The notes: generated by a model not told the origin, from the letters alone. DNA of 64,000 nt from Acanthosepion lycidas (GCA_963932145.1 OZ010595.1:75608090-75672089), one strand, 5' to 3'. Shown: positions 10,267 to 21,127, counted from the first letter of the stretch. A program made the numbers and translations.

Positions 10267-10397
10267 TGTTGTGATGTCTAAGTTTAGCACTAGTCAGTTG
10301 CTAAGCTTGTATTCTTACTTCATTATTCTCAGTGATGAGTTATATAGTCTTTCTCTTGCACTTATGCAAATTAGGCATATTTGCCAGTGTCACTACA
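10267..10397 (-). repeat. 3' LTR of element A
   Basis: 131 bp, beginning TGTTGTGATGTC and ending AGTGTCACTACA on the plus strand. It aligns along its length with 14256-14390. It is very short for a gypsy LTR. Confidence 0.9.
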
Positions 10398-10902
10398 TCT
10401 CCCTGAAACGTATAGGTTTTATACCTCTAGTAGTGCTTGTACTTCTTCTCGTGATAGTTTCATTACTTTGCTCTACTTCACTCTCCCCCAAATTTCTTTC
10501 TCTGGGAGACCTAGATCTATCCTGCGCTACAGTGTAATCATAGGCATTTTCTTGCATTATTTGATCTTCGTCCGAACTTTTAAACTCATTCTGTTCCACT
10601 TGATCCTGCATTATTTCATCTTCTGATGTTTCATTCTGTAACGGTTGTTCTAATAAATCATTAACGGACAGAATCGTAGACATTTCCTTATCATTTTGCT
10701 CTTCATATTCACCCTGGGTCCTTATTTGATCTGCATGGGCTAATACACTGTTGTCGTTTTCTCTATTTATTATAGCTGTATTGTTGCCTTTTTGCATTAT
10801 AAATTCTACCCTTTCCAGATTTGCTTCTTTGTACTTTTTGTACCACATTTTTTCATTTGTGGAATACAACATCGTTAGCAGAGATCTAATTTGCCTTCCC
10901 AT
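10393..10902 (-). pseudogene. Element A: C-terminal tail after integrase
   Basis: About 169 codons continuing the integrase frame after a TGA at 10903-10905. MGRQIRS at the junction corresponds to the conserved region just after the gypsy integrase core. The rest is acidic (repeated E/D/Q) and ends in a basic patch with RRSTSTTRGI. It probably represents the nucleic-acid-binding and variable tail of Pol. No chromodomain was seen. The frame runs into the 3' LTR by a few bases. Confidence 0.7.
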
Positions 10903-11796
10903 TCAAGCTGATGGGCTTTCTAGTCTTCCAGCATGTGGTATTGTGTGATAGCTTAAAAGCAGCCTCGGTAGAAAAATTTCTACTTTTTCTTTTTGCTGAG
11001 AGCAAGCTTTTAGTCCCATTTTTATGGTCTGCACCATTCTTTCCGCTAACCTGTTCGACTGAGGGTGATATGGGGGTGTCTTATACAGTTTACATCCTAT
11101 TTTTTCTAACCATAAATTAAGATCTTCATCACAAAATTCTGGTGCATTGTCAGATACCAGGGTTTTTGGTATGCCGTTTCTGGAAAATATGACTCTTGGA
11201 ATCTGTTTTATCATAGAACTTTTCTTGTCTGACATCTGGATTATTTCAGGCCATCCTGAAAAAGAGTCTACTAGAATTAATAAGAATCCCACTCCAGTAA
11301 TATACGCATGATCCATATGCACTCGACTCCATGGCTCTACTTCTCTGGGCCATGAATATAAAGTGGTCTGTGTAAAGTTTCTTAATTCTTTACATTTTTT
11401 GCATCTTTTTATATATTCTTCAACATCTCTTGAATATCTCGGCCACCATGCTTCTAATTTTATCCTTTTTTGTGTGGCCGCTACTCCACAGTGTATATCA
11501 TCATGTACACTTTTTATTACCAACTTTCTTTGTGTTTCTGGGGGAACTACCAAATCCCCATTACAAATCACTCCATGTTCTATCATTAATTTCTGTCTTA
11601 TTTCTTTGTAGGGTCTTTCCGCCCTAGAACAATTTCCCCATGAGTTTTTTCTTATTCTCGATATTATCCTACTTAGTACTGGATCATGTCTAGTTTCCGC
11701 AGCCATTCTATCTAAAGACAAAACATCAGCCTCTACCCAATGTAAGAATGCATCTTCAAATTCTTCTTCTGCTTTGTCTTTTGACTCCTTGTAAAA
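10903..11796 (-). pseudogene. Element A: integrase domain
   Basis: Joins viral-type cDNA to the host genome. Visible from the N-side are an H-x3-H (HDDIH) and CKKC zinc-binding region, then the catalytic triad: D in VHMDHAY, D in LVSDNAPEF, and E in NRLAERM. The second and third are separated by 35 residues, giving DD35E. The frame continues unbroken from the RNase H stop (TAA 11797-11799) through 11796-11722 to a TGA at 10903-10905, so only single stops interrupt a continuous Pol frame. NRLAER has R where G is usual. Confidence 0.85.
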
Positions 11797-12210
11797 TTAC
11801 AATCTTGATAGTGCATCTACACGTGGAATTGAATTTCCATTGACATATTCTATATCAAAGTCAAATGCCATCAATCTTATTGCCCATCTTAGTATCCTCG
11901 ATGTCGTGACTTTGGGTAATTCTTTCCTTGGGTGAAGTATAAACTCTAATGGTCTATGATCACTTCTTAACAGAAATTTTTTCCCAATTAAAAATTGTCG
12001 GGCTCTAGTAGTTGTCCACACAATAGCCAATGCTTCTTTCTCTATATTTGAATAATTAAATTCGGTGTTTGTTAGTCTTCTTGATAAATACATTATTGGA
12101 TGTCCTTTTGATAATATTCCCGATATCGAATGTTCGCTTGCATCTGTGGTTAACGTAATGTCCTTTTTTGGATCAAACATTTTCACTACTGGCTTCTTTG
12201 CCATAATTAC
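11797..12210 (-). pseudogene. Element A: RNase H domain
   Basis: Degrades the RNA strand during reverse transcription. The gypsy-type pattern is visible: TTDASEHSISGIL, MYLSRRLTN, NIEKEALAIVW, LRSDHRPLEF and PRVDALSRL, with the acidic residues in place. It is separated from the RT part by an in-frame TAA at 12211-12213 and from integrase by an in-frame TAA at 11797-11799. All three segments share one frame. Confidence 0.85.
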
Positions 12211-13090
12211 TTATAATTTATTAAAAGCTTTTTGTTGTTCCTCTGACCACATAAATTCAACATTCTTCTTTCTTAAATTTGCAAACAGTTTCATCAAGTC
12301 CATGTATTTTGGTAAATATCGCCTGTAAAAATTCACCAATCCCAAAAAAGACTCCAGTTCTTTTTTATTTGTAGGTGTAGCTACTTTTAGTTTTTTTTCT
12401 ATCAAGGCCCGGTCTGGTGATATACCATCTTTTGAAATGGAATAACCTAAAAAAAATATTTTACTACAATTGCTTACACATTTTTTCTCGTTTATTGTCA
12501 TTCCAGCATTTCTTAATCTATTCAAGATTATGTCGGTTTTCTTTTTTAATTCATTTTCATTAGTAGCTCCTATGCATATATCGCCTTGGTAACAAATCAT
12601 ATTTTCCATATTTTCTAAAACCTGTTCGATGGCCCTTTGAAATATGGCACTTGCGGTTTTTATTCCGTATGGCATTCTTTTCCATCTTAGTAACCCTATT
12701 GGTGTATTTATCGTGGTTACTTCTTTGAAGTTATTATCTATTGGTATTTGGTGGTATGCCATTTTTAAATCTATTTTTGTAAAAATGCTCATTCCTGCCA
12801 ATGTGTGTAATGCAACTTCAACATTTGGTATTGGATATGAATCCGAACAAACTTTGTGATTTATGCCTATTTTGTAATCTCCACAAATATGTAAATCACC
12901 ATCTGTCTTCCTCAAAACTACAATGGGTGATGCCCACTTGCTACCCCCAGGGGAACATGTTCAAGAAGGTCTTGTTCTAATAACTTTCATAGTTTTGTTA
13001 CTACTAATGGCAACAAATATACTGGTAATTTTTGTGCCTCATGATAAGAGGGGGAGACATTTTCTTTTAATTTTAAACTCGCTTTATACT
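12211..13090 (-). pseudogene. Element A: reverse transcriptase
   Basis: RNA-directed DNA polymerase. Upstream linker residues (SPSYHEAQKLPVYLLPLVV) are readable at 12975-13075 with one stop. A frame change near 12940 is then needed to reach SKWASPIVVLRK, FTKIDLKMAYHQIP, RMPYGIKTASAIFQR and the active-site box. The box reads CYQGDICIG, so the first D of the Y-x-D-D motif has become G, which would abolish catalysis. It ends at a TAA (12211-12213) near the connection to RNase H. Confidence 0.85.
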
Positions 13091-13093
13091 TTT

Positions 13094-13435
13094 TTAACTT
13101 TCCATTTTTATCTCATTAATTAATTTGGTAGAATTTATGTTAAGCATGTCATTTCCAAGAAGTCCGTGGTTCTTTTTACAACTTGTGACAATTGTAGGTA
13201 TTACTTCAAATTTATCTTTTAACTCCAAGGACCCTTCAAAGTATCCTAAGGTTTTTATGACCAACCCATCAAATTGGCAGAGTTGTAAACTGCTCTTTCG
13301 TAAATGTGGCTTTCCAATGCGTTCCCAAATATTTTTTGGTATCAGCGCTACTTCACTCCCAGTATCAATTTGCATATCTAAATTGCAGTTGTTGATTTTA
13401 ACCTTTAGTATAATGTCTTTTTTCTCTTTGTTCAA
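13094..13435 (-). pseudogene. Element A: aspartic protease
   Basis: About 113 codons. The catalytic motif IDTGSEVALIP, a flap-like stretch and LLGNDMLN near the end are typical of a retropepsin. It processes Gag-Pol. It ends at a stop between protease and RT and is not in the same uninterrupted frame as the RT segment. Confidence 0.8.
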
Positions 13436-13447
13436 TTTTTTCTATAT

Positions 13448-14250
13448 TCTTATTTTTTAATGTGAAGACTTCCATATTGGTTTCGTTTTCTTCAACTCTT
13501 TCAACGTTTTTCTTTTTGAATTTGCATACTGCTTGAAAGTGGTTCTTTTTTAAGCAATTTGTACAGGTTTTTCCAAATGCTGGGCATTTTTCTCTTTTAT
13601 TTCGTGTTCACGTCCACAATACGAACATTTTCTTATCTTTTTTAACATGTACATAACAGCGAATATTTGTTCGCTGGGTTGACTTTTTTTGATGGTTGTA
13701 TTTCTGTATTAATTCTTGTTGCTGGATAAAGTCAATGCATGTATTTAAAGACATATTTACTATTTTCTAGTTGTTCCATTATTTTATATCAGTGTGATGC
13801 ATTGCACATACCTTCAATTAACCTTAATTGAATCAAGTCCTCTTTAATAGTCTGTTCGTCTTGTCCGAGTTTTTCAAATTCGCAATATCTACTCGCATTT
13901 CATAGACAGTGTAGATATTTTATGATTGGTTCATCAATTTCTTGTTTCATCGACATGAACTTCGTTCTTTCTGCCACTACCAGCCTTTTCTTGGGTCTCA
14001 TATTTCTCCTTATAATCTGACTTTTTTTTCAAAAGTCAGGTCTTCCAAGTTTGTGGGATATGCCATGGTGGAGACTTTCATTATCGCCTCGCATCCAGCT
14101 GTAGCCAAAAATAAATCCGTAATTTCATTTTCGCCTCCCTTCTCCTTGTTGTCTTTCAGCTTTTTACTTCTCGCACTGGCAGAAAAACAGCGAATCCATG
14201 TATCCATGTAATCTGAATCTTCTAGAGACAAATGCGATCATATCAGCGAC
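13448..14250 (-). pseudogene. Element A: gag, broken
   Basis: The N-terminal part (14010-14231) is open for about 73 codons and includes WIRCFSASARSKKL and FLATAGCEA. The middle (13750-13900) still reads EFEKLGQDEQTIKEDLIQLR and LIEGMCNA, with stops. Two zinc knuckles follow: CSYCGREHE (first, frame-shifted) and CTNCLKKNHFQAVC (13524-13565, a complete CX2CX4HX4C). This is a typical capsid-nucleocapsid layout with several stops and frameshifts. Confidence 0.75.
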
Positions 14251-14255
14251 ACCAT

Positions 14256-14390
14256 TGTTGTGATGTCTAAGTTTAGCACTAGTCAGTCACTAAGCTTGTA
14301 TTCTTACTTCATTATTCTCAGCGACCAGTTATATAGTCTTTCTCTTGCAGTTATTCAAATTAGGCATATTAATTTGCTAGTATCACTACA
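14256..14390 (-). repeat. 5' LTR of element A
   Basis: 135 bp, the partner of 10267-10397, with a 4-bp insertion (AATT) near its plus-strand end and several substitutions. It is followed by the target duplication AAGTC. Confidence 0.9.
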
Positions 14391-14845
14391 AAGTCGAACT
14401 TACATTGTCCATAACTTCTAAATGGTAATCGAGCACAATGTTTTAATGTCATTTTCAAAATAGCCAGGCAATTTCACACCAAAATGGTACATTCTCAATA
14501 CCAGGGGCTTTTGGTGCTTATACTGCAAATTAACCATACTTTAAATCAGCTAATATTCCCCCAATAAAGTTTCAGATAAATATATTTTACTTTTGGAAGA
14601 TTTTTTTAACCCTAACCCTTAATCTTATCTGTCTAGTAATGCATTATGATTTCTGTCTGATGAGACTGATATTTGATATTAAATAACCCAAAAAGCATTG
14701 GGTTAATATATTGTTAAATTAATCAACCTAGCCTAACTTATCACAGATATTTTTTATTTTGGCATGTTGATCTTCTACATAATCTTCAGGGCTATAGTAT
14801 TACAGGACAATTATTTGATTTAATTCAATCATTCCTATCAAATCA
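14391..14845. other. Non-coding interval
   Basis: No gene seen. Contains the short telomere-like AACCCTAACCC near 14610, too short to mean anything. Confidence 0.5.
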
Positions 14846-14847
14846 TG

Positions 14848-15945
14848 TAATGAAGGTCATTCTGACAAGGCTCACTTCCAGATCCTTTCACACGAACGCA
14901 GGTGTTTCCCATAGCTCTATCCTGGGTCCAGCACTGTTTCTGATCTTCATCAATAATCTTCCTGATGTCTCCAGTTCCCAATTAGGTATCTATGCAGATG
15001 ACACTACCATTTATTCTTATCTCAATAATAAATGTGCCAGCACTAACAAAGTTAACCTGGCTGTTGCTCTCAAAAAGGGCCTCCAATCAGTTGTTAACTG
15101 GGGCAGGAAATGGCTTGTAAATTTTTATGCCTCCAAAACTAAACTGCTCTCATTTAACCACTATAGAGAAACTTCCCTACCTGCCATTAGTATGGTTGAT
15201 GATCAACTCCAGGAGATCATTTTACTGCACTTTTTGGCTTTATTTTTGACAGACTCAAAGTGGAACAACCACATTGAATCAATAGCTGCATCTACTGCAA
15301 GGAAAGTTGGTTCACTGTGTCATGCCAGAAGGTTTTTCTCATCAGAGTCTGCCTTACACATCTACAAATCTACCATTCATCCTTGCATTGAATACTGTTG
15401 CCATATCTGGTCTGGTGCCCCTGCTGTTTATCTTGAGGTTGAGGTTCAAAATCCAAAGAAGGATCTGCAATGTAATTTATCCTGATTTGACATCTCGACT
15501 TCAGTCACTTTCTCACAGATGTGATGTGGCTTCCCTCCGTCTTTTCTATAAATAATTTAATGACAACTGCTCTGAAAAGCTGTTTTCCCTGGTGCCCTGA
15601 CTACATGAATTTAAGTGTGCTACTAGATTGGCATCTTTTACTGTTGAAATAGTTAAATGTAACTGCCACTTCTATTTCAACAGTTTCTTTTCTCACACTT
15701 CCTGACAGTGGAACTCCCTTCCTCTTACTTGCTTCCCTGATAACTACAATCTTCAAAAATTTAAGTGCAAGTTAATTACCCTTTTATATTTCCTCGATTC
15801 CTGTTCATCTTTTATCCTTTCCTCAATACCCACTATATCCAGTCTTTTCTCTCACTTTCACTCTCTGTAACTCCCTACATACTAGTTGACACTCCTGCCT
15901 TGCTTGGGATGAAATGCTGAAAAAAAAAAAAAAAAAAAAAAAAAG
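14848..15945 (+). mobile_element. Jockey-like LINE, 5'-truncated, with poly(A)
   Basis: RT C-terminal half and 3' UTR of a non-LTR retrotransposon, ending in a poly(A) run at 15920-15944. The 3' end includes TTGCTTGGGATGAAATG, the signature tail of this LINE family in the window. Relatives (all partial) lie at 16670, 25530, 36425, 40208, 53345, 55385 and 61190. Clade placement (Jockey or CR1-like) is from motif memory only. Confidence 0.8.
14850..15485 (+). pseudogene. LINE reverse transcriptase, C-terminal half
   Basis: 211 codons open. Motifs: NAGVSHSSILGPALFLIFIN (box with S where Q is usual), then the active site IYADDTTIYS, with both aspartates retained. Thumb-like residues KTKLLSFN and the conserved C-terminal KVGSLCHARRFFSSESALHI, YKSTIHPCIEYCCHIWSGAP follow. 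The N-terminal RT and endonuclease are absent through 5' truncation. The remaining C-terminus continues in other frames to about 15800 (SLRLFYK, then WNSLP). Confidence 0.8.
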
Positions 15946-16420
15946 GAATAAGCAACCTGTTTATAAGCAAATTAAAAGAGTACTGAGCTGCTACATGACA
16001 TCCGTGAATGTCGGACAGTTTCCTCAAAGATGAAGAGACTCGAGGCAACAGAGATATGGTTCAACAGAAGGATGCTAAGGATATTATGGACTGAGCATGT
16101 GAGCAATGATGAGTTTTTGGAGAGGATGCAAACAAGGAGGAAGCTTATACTTAAAAGGAAGAGGCAGATGAAATTTCTGGGACACGTAATGAAAAAGGAG
16201 GGCCTAGAGAATTTGATACTCACAGGTTGAATAGAGGGAAAGAGAGACAAGGGAAAGCAACATATGATATACCTGGCAGGCTTAAGTGGGTGACAGCACA
16301 TAGGGAGATGGCATAGGGATGAAACTTATTGACAGCTACAAGGGATAGGGGGAAGTGGAAAGCCATGATTTCCTATCATCCTAAAAGGACATGGCACATA
16401 AAAAGAAAGAAGTCAAATTT
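15946..16420 (+). pseudogene. RTE-like LINE RT C-terminal fragment
   Basis: Begins right after the poly(A) of the preceding LINE. It reads RVLSCYM, then RLEATEIWFNRRMLRILWTE, HVSNDEFLERM and KRKRQMKFLGHVMKKEGLEN. This is the C-terminal region of RTE-type endonuclease-reverse transcriptases. Stops follow at about 16228. Related fragments are at 23455, 24605, 26790 and 38955. Confidence 0.7.
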
Positions 16421-16669
16421 GATTAAATCTTCAGAAAAACTACTGTCAGTTGGATGAAGCGACAGAAAAGAAAGAAAAACATAAAACAAAAAGAGTTAAT
16501 AAATGTTATTTTATACTGTATTCAAGAAGTTTACTAATTTTACTTGTTCAGTTATATTGAAACATCTTTTAAATTTAAAATATACCCAAGTATAAAAAAA
16601 TTTATGCAACTTGACTATTCATTCTTACACAAATTTCAGGAAACTGTTGTCTGATGATAACTAAAAAAA

Positions 16670-18460
16670 AAAAAAAAAATCAGTATCACCCTAGGCAAAG
16701 CAGTACAGCACACAAGGGGTTACAGGATGTGGAGGAATTATGAACAGAAATATTAGTAATGAGGAGAAAGAAAAGAGCAATCCGAAGGACAGTAGATAGC
16801 AAGTGACATTGCATTTAAATTTTTGCAGATTACAGTTGGTTGGAAAGCATGGAACCAGGAGGGTGTTCCACAAGCGAGAAGTGTGGGAATAGAAACCGTT
16901 AGCATAGAAGTTATGGCTACATCTAGCTAGCTCAACTTTAAATTGATGAGATCTCATTGCCAGTCTAGTACTGCACTTAAATTCATATAGTCTAGGTACC
17001 ATAGCATAGAGATCATCCAAACAATTACCATGAAAGTATTTTTAAAAGACAAAGAAGCAACCTTATGGCAGTGGGCAAGTGACTGAAGCCAAGCTGTGAG
17101 ATCAGGACCAATAATATTGCTGATTCTTGTTTGGATCTTATTGAGGAGCTCCCGGTAAATCATAGGTGCACCAGACCATATATAGCAGCAATATTCTAAG
17201 CATGGTTGAATGGTAGACTTAAAAATCTGCAAGATAGATTCAGGAAAGAAAAATTGTCTCACTCGACACAATGAACCGACTTTCTTAGCAGACGATCTGG
17301 TGATGGATTGATTCAATGTAGTCTTTCCACCTCACGTCAGCCCAAGAAGGTGAAATGAGTCTCTTTCTTGGAGAATAGCATCAGCCATGCTGATGGAAAG
17401 CAGAGAGGGTGATTAATGGAGAGCAGTTTATTTTTGGAGGTGTTAAAATTGACAAGCGATCTTTTTACCCAGTTAATGATGATCTTGAGGTAGTTTTGTA
17501 CATTGGCTGCCATTTTAACCATGTCTAAATGATCAGCCTTATTATTGAGGAAGAAGTAAATGGTAGTGTTGGTAGCATAGATGCCAAGTTGAGAGCTGAA
17601 GTGATTGGGGAGGTTGTTAATGAAGATTAAAATGGCATAGGACCAAGGATGGAGCCCTGTGGGGTACCTGCGTTAGTACAAAATGATGTAGATGAGAGAC
17701 AGTTCATGACAATTTTCATTTCACAATTTGATAAAAACGGCTCAAAAACGTGCTCAGAGATATATTGTGGAAAAGACCTCTATGCTAGTCCCTGTCAAAA
17801 GCTTTCAAGATGTATAATGCTAGAGCCTCAAGTTCAATGTTTTTATCTAAAGCACAATAGACACTTTCCAATTATTGTTAGTACATCAGCAGTTGATCTG
17901 GAGAAATGAAAGCTGTATTGCTTATCTTAGAGAAGGCCCTGTAATGTGAGATGATGAACCAATTCAACATCGATTAGTGCCTCTAGGAATTTCCCAAACA
18001 GAGGCAGAAGGCTAATAGGCTAATAGTTGAAAGGGTCAGATGGTTCTTAAAAACTGGAGCAACAGACAATGACTTCCAGCATGCAAGAAAGCAGGAAGTA
18101 ACAAGGCATTTATTATACATTTTAGAGAGAACAGGAGCCAGTTTGGGAGCATACTTCTTAACGACTATTACAAGGATGTCATCAGGTCCACAATTCTTTG
18201 TGGGGATCCGGGTTAGAGATGATAGCAGAAACCATGAAAGTGGTTATATGCAGAGAATCAGTTCTAAGCGGGAAGAATTTACAGGCAAAGCATTCAGTTT
18301 TATCAGCAGAGAATGATAACACATCAAGTCAATTGAAGAGGCAGAGAATAGAGACTTTGCACTTTATTACAGAGATACCAGTAGTCATGAGAGCCAAAGA
18401 TTTTAGAGGTTATATGGTGCCTCATTCTCTAAGCAAACAAGGACTTAACTTCTTGCTTAA
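16670..18460 (-). pseudogene. Jockey-like LINE, longer decayed copy
   Basis: Minus-strand copy reaching further 5' than the others. Upstream (18200-17960) it reads GPDDILVIVVKK, LAPVLSKMYNKCL and APVFKN. Then comes NAGTPQGSILGP near 17670, an active-site region IYATNTTIYF near 17570 (YADD changed to YATN), KRSLVNFNTSKNKLLSINHP (17400-17480), KVGSLCRVRQFFFPESILQI, YKSTIQPCLEYCCYIWSGAP-like residues (17150-17280) and the C-terminus to 16691. Many frameshifts. The end at 16663-16680 shows poly(A) on the plus strand where poly(T) would be expected. Confidence 0.8.
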
Positions 18461-18464
18461 TTAA

Positions 18465-18780
18465 ACAATTCAAAAACAGGACAGTAACCTTTATTTTCAG
18501 TGGCCTCTATCTGTTTCAATGTTGCTAGTCATTTGAACCCATACAAATATATATGCCATAATGTTCACCATATGATTCACATGAGATGTTTCATTTTGAG
18601 GCCATCTAAAGGCTATTGTAGCAAATATATGTGCGTACCAGTCACTCCCCTATTTATTGTCTTCGGGGTTAAGAGAATACCTGCACAATAAAAAATTTGA
18701 TGGGTCATACTGATCATAGAAAAAAAGTAAATTTTCCGAGTAAATTACTGAGAATGAATAAACAGAAATATAGAGAGAGT
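18465..18780. other. Non-coding interval
   Basis: No recognisable feature. Confidence 0.5.
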
Positions 18781-18782
18781 AA

Positions 18783-19165
18783 GATAGAAACATACATATA
18801 TAGAGAGGGGGAGATAGGAACAGAAATACAGAGATAGAAACATACATATAGAGAGAGGGGGAGATAGGAACAGAAATACAGAGATAGAAACATACATATA
18901 GAGAGAGGGGGAGATAGGAACAGAAATACAGAGATAGAAACATACATATAGAGAGAGGGGGAGATAGGAACAGAAATACAGAGATAGAAACATACATATA
19001 GAGAGAGGGGGAGATAGGAACAGAAATACAGAGATAGAAACATACATATAGAGAGAGGGGGAGATAGGAACAGAAATACAGAGATAGAAACTTACATATA
19101 GAGAGAGGGGGAGATAGGAACAGAAATAGAAACATACATATAGAGAGAGGGGGAGATAGAAACAG
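18783..19165. repeat. 50-bp minisatellite, about 8 copies
   Basis: Unit contains GATAGAAACATACATATA, GAGAGAGGGGGAGATAGG and AACAGAAATACA. The anchor CATACATATA (or a one-base variant) recurs every 50 bp from 18791 to 19091, and a last shortened unit (period about 42) follows. Units 2-6 are essentially identical. All three minus-strand frames are free of stops through the array, which yields a spurious 181-codon frame. Confidence 0.95.
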
Positions 19166-19532
19166 ATATATATATATATAGAGAGAGAGAGACAATGAAA
19201 TTTCTGTTTCTCCAGATTTAAAAGTAGTAATTAATTAATTACACAGGCAGTGAGATATTGGTTGAATAAAGTCTTGCTAACACAAAGAATTGACTATTAG
19301 TAAGAGAAAACGAAATTTTGATTCACGAGGAAATGAGGCAAATTAAAATATATTGGATTTTCATTTGGGTGTTGTTATCGATTTATTTTGATAGCTAGAT
19401 GAAAAGTCTGGGAGTTTTTATAAAGGCCCTGAATAAAAATCAGCATAAAGCTTACACATAAACCAAAATCTTTAAATTAATTAAAAAATGTGAAAACTTA
19501 CACTGATCACAAAGTATGGGTGAGATAGAAAC

Positions 19533-19533
<1 letters not shown>

Positions 19534-19588
<55 letters not shown>

Positions 19589-19707
19589 CACACAGTGGGA
19601 GAAAAACATATACAGAGAAAGTGAGATAGAAACATATATATAGAGAAGAGAGAGAGAGAGAGAGAGGGAGGGAGGGAGGGGGAGAGGAGATAGAAACACA
19701 CACACTC

Positions 19708-19747
<40 letters not shown>

Positions 19748-19790
19748 TGAGATAGAAATATATATATATATATATTATGAGAGAGAGATA
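19534..19790. repeat. (TA)n, (GA)n and (CA)n microsatellite cluster
   Basis: A TA run (19534-19584), a GAGA/GGGA run (19645-19690) and further TA/GA runs to 19790, with AGATAGAAACA interruptions related to the neighbouring 50-bp minisatellite. This suggests the minisatellite arose from this simple-sequence ground. Confidence 0.9.
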
Positions 19791-20051
19791 ATGAGAAAAG
19801 TCTTTCGTTTTCTTTTTCAGCAAAAGGATTAATTAGATGTAAAAACAATGAAATATTAGTTGAATAAAGTCATGCTTCCACAAAACTGAATTTTCCATAG
19901 ACAATAAGACTATATTCTAATGGAAAAAGAATTTAGTATTTTGAAGACCCACTACCAGTTGTCTCATGAGCCACATACTGCCTGTCATATTTTCTACAAG
20001 TCTAGATAATTTTTCAAGCAATATTTTTAGGCAAAATGTCCACCATATGTG

Positions 20052-20054
<3 letters not shown>

Positions 20055-20112
<58 letters not shown>

Positions 20113-20178
20113 CTACATAACTTCATATGAAGATGTATGTATGTATATATATATATATATATGCACACAGACATACAA

Positions 20179-20212
<34 letters not shown>

Positions 20213-20225
20213 CACACATATATAC
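20055..20225. repeat. (TA)n/(TG)n microsatellite
   Basis: TA run at 20055-20107, TATG/TA run at 20134-20162 and TG/TA run at 20179-20215. It could extrude as a hairpin. Confidence 0.9.
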
Positions 20226-20330
20226 GCTGGATGAATAAATAATTGACTAGTCCATTCATGTAAAATAGGGAAGAATATTTCTTTTAAGAATTTTTCTGTA
20301 GCATTCATCTGACCTTCTACAAGCCACAAC

Positions 20331-21037
20331 ATTGTCATTTTAGAAGTGGGGCCCTCTTTATAACATGAATAAAATCTCAAATTGATCCCTGATTTCATAA
20401 AGAGTTATCTGTACCTTGTTTTTATTTACAGTTGTTAAATTTGAAACTGTCACTGATAACTGTGTATTACTGATGTTGTCCTTTTTCTCAAAAGTGTCAT
20501 CATTTTATAGTTGAAATGGCTAGATGTAACTGCAAGTTTTATGCTAAAAGTTTCTTTTCTCACACTTCTTGCTTGTGGAACTCTCTTCCAGTTCCACGTT
20601 TAGTAGCCTATCAAACTCTATGGGTTATTTAATGCCAAAATCTACATATTTTGCACACAATTTTATTTTCATGCTTTTTGAAGATAATAATGGTTTTAAT
20701 GATATAAATCATACTAATTAACCCATAGCTAGAGGGAGAAAAGGTGGATATATATCTTATTTCCTGTAAGTGAATATAACAAACCCAACTGAAATTGGAA
20801 CTCAGCTTTCTGATCAACAATTCCTAGCCATTATCCATTAAACCACCTCCACATCCAAGCTTACATTACCTGGCATTCCCAAGCAGTCACCCATCTAGGT
20901 ACTGACCAGACTCAATGTTGCTTAACTTCGGTCATCATACAGGAACTGATGTTTCAACATGATGTTGTTGTAAGTCTACAAAAATGAGTATGCAGACAGA
21001 ACTCTAGCAATTACATTAGCAATGATCTTTGTGAGTG
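20331..21037 (-). repeat. Composite 5S/tRNA/LINE repeat unit, copy 1
   Basis: About 700 bp that aligns end to end, in inverted orientation, with 53577-54290. On the minus strand it holds a 5S-rRNA-like block (20979-20857), a tRNA-like block with GTGGTTTAATGGATAATGGC and AGTTCCAATTT, the conserved SINE tail, a TGGGTTATTTAATGCC segment, a LINE 3'-end fragment (GAACTGGAAGAGAGTTCCAC, AGAAGTGTGAG) and a common end. Similarity looks about 95% by eye, far above the other repeats here. Confidence 0.75.
20857..20979 (-). repeat. 5S rRNA-like SINE head, 123 nt
   Basis: Minus strand from GTAGAC to AAGCTT. It keeps CGAAGTTAAGCAAC, TCTGGTCAGTACCTAGATGG, GTGACTGCTTGGGAATG and TAATGTAAGCTT, which correspond to the 5S internal promoter and 3' half. 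Length matches 5S rRNA (about 120), but substitutions in the 5' half disrupt the helices. It is joined to a tRNA-like segment, so it is a 5S-derived SINE and not a 5S gene. Confidence 0.75.
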
Positions 21038-21069
21038 TACTTGCAAGACATTTCTTTATTTTTCTGTGG

Positions 21070-21127
21070 GAAAATAAAATAAAATCAATAAATAAAATAA
21101 TAATAATAATAAATAATAAAAAAAAGA
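21070..21127. repeat. (AAT)n/(AAAT)n simple repeat
   Basis: Imperfect AAATAAAATAAATAATAAT run. Confidence 0.85.

Larger units (their letters stand above)
10267..14390 (-). mobile_element. Ty3/gypsy LTR retrotransposon A, full length
   Basis: A 4.1-kb minus-strand element bounded by direct LTRs (10267-10397 and 14256-14390), each TG...CA, and by a 5-bp target duplication AAGTC at 10262-10266 and 14391-14395. Inside, from 14250 down, are gag with zinc knuckles, protease, reverse transcriptase, RNase H, integrase and an acidic tail, which is the Ty3/gypsy order. A TGG triplet immediately after the 5' LTR fits a primer-binding site, and a purine run (AGGGAGA) lies just before the 3' LTR. Multiple stops and a mutated RT active site mean it is dead. 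The two LTRs differ at about nine positions plus a 4-bp indel by eye. Confidence 0.9.

Noticed and set aside
10130-10537. 135-codon plus-strand frame
   Set aside because: Crosses the 3' LTR and the antisense of the element A Pol tail, so it is an antisense shadow.
14605-14625. Telomere-like AACCCTAACCC and the similar GGTTAGGGTTAGC near 22884
   Set aside because: Only about two repeat units each; expected by chance in AT-rich DNA.
18783-19165. CRISPR array
   Set aside because: Direct repeats have no unique spacers; it is a plain minisatellite in a eukaryotic sequence.
18650-19195. 181-codon minus-strand open frame rich in S, L, Y, F and C
   Set aside because: It is the translation of the 50-bp minisatellite; all three minus frames are open because the unit lacks stops.
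20857-20979. Functional 5S rRNA gene
   Set aside because: Substitutions disrupt the helices and it is fused to tRNA-like and SINE tail sequence; two other copies show the same fusion.
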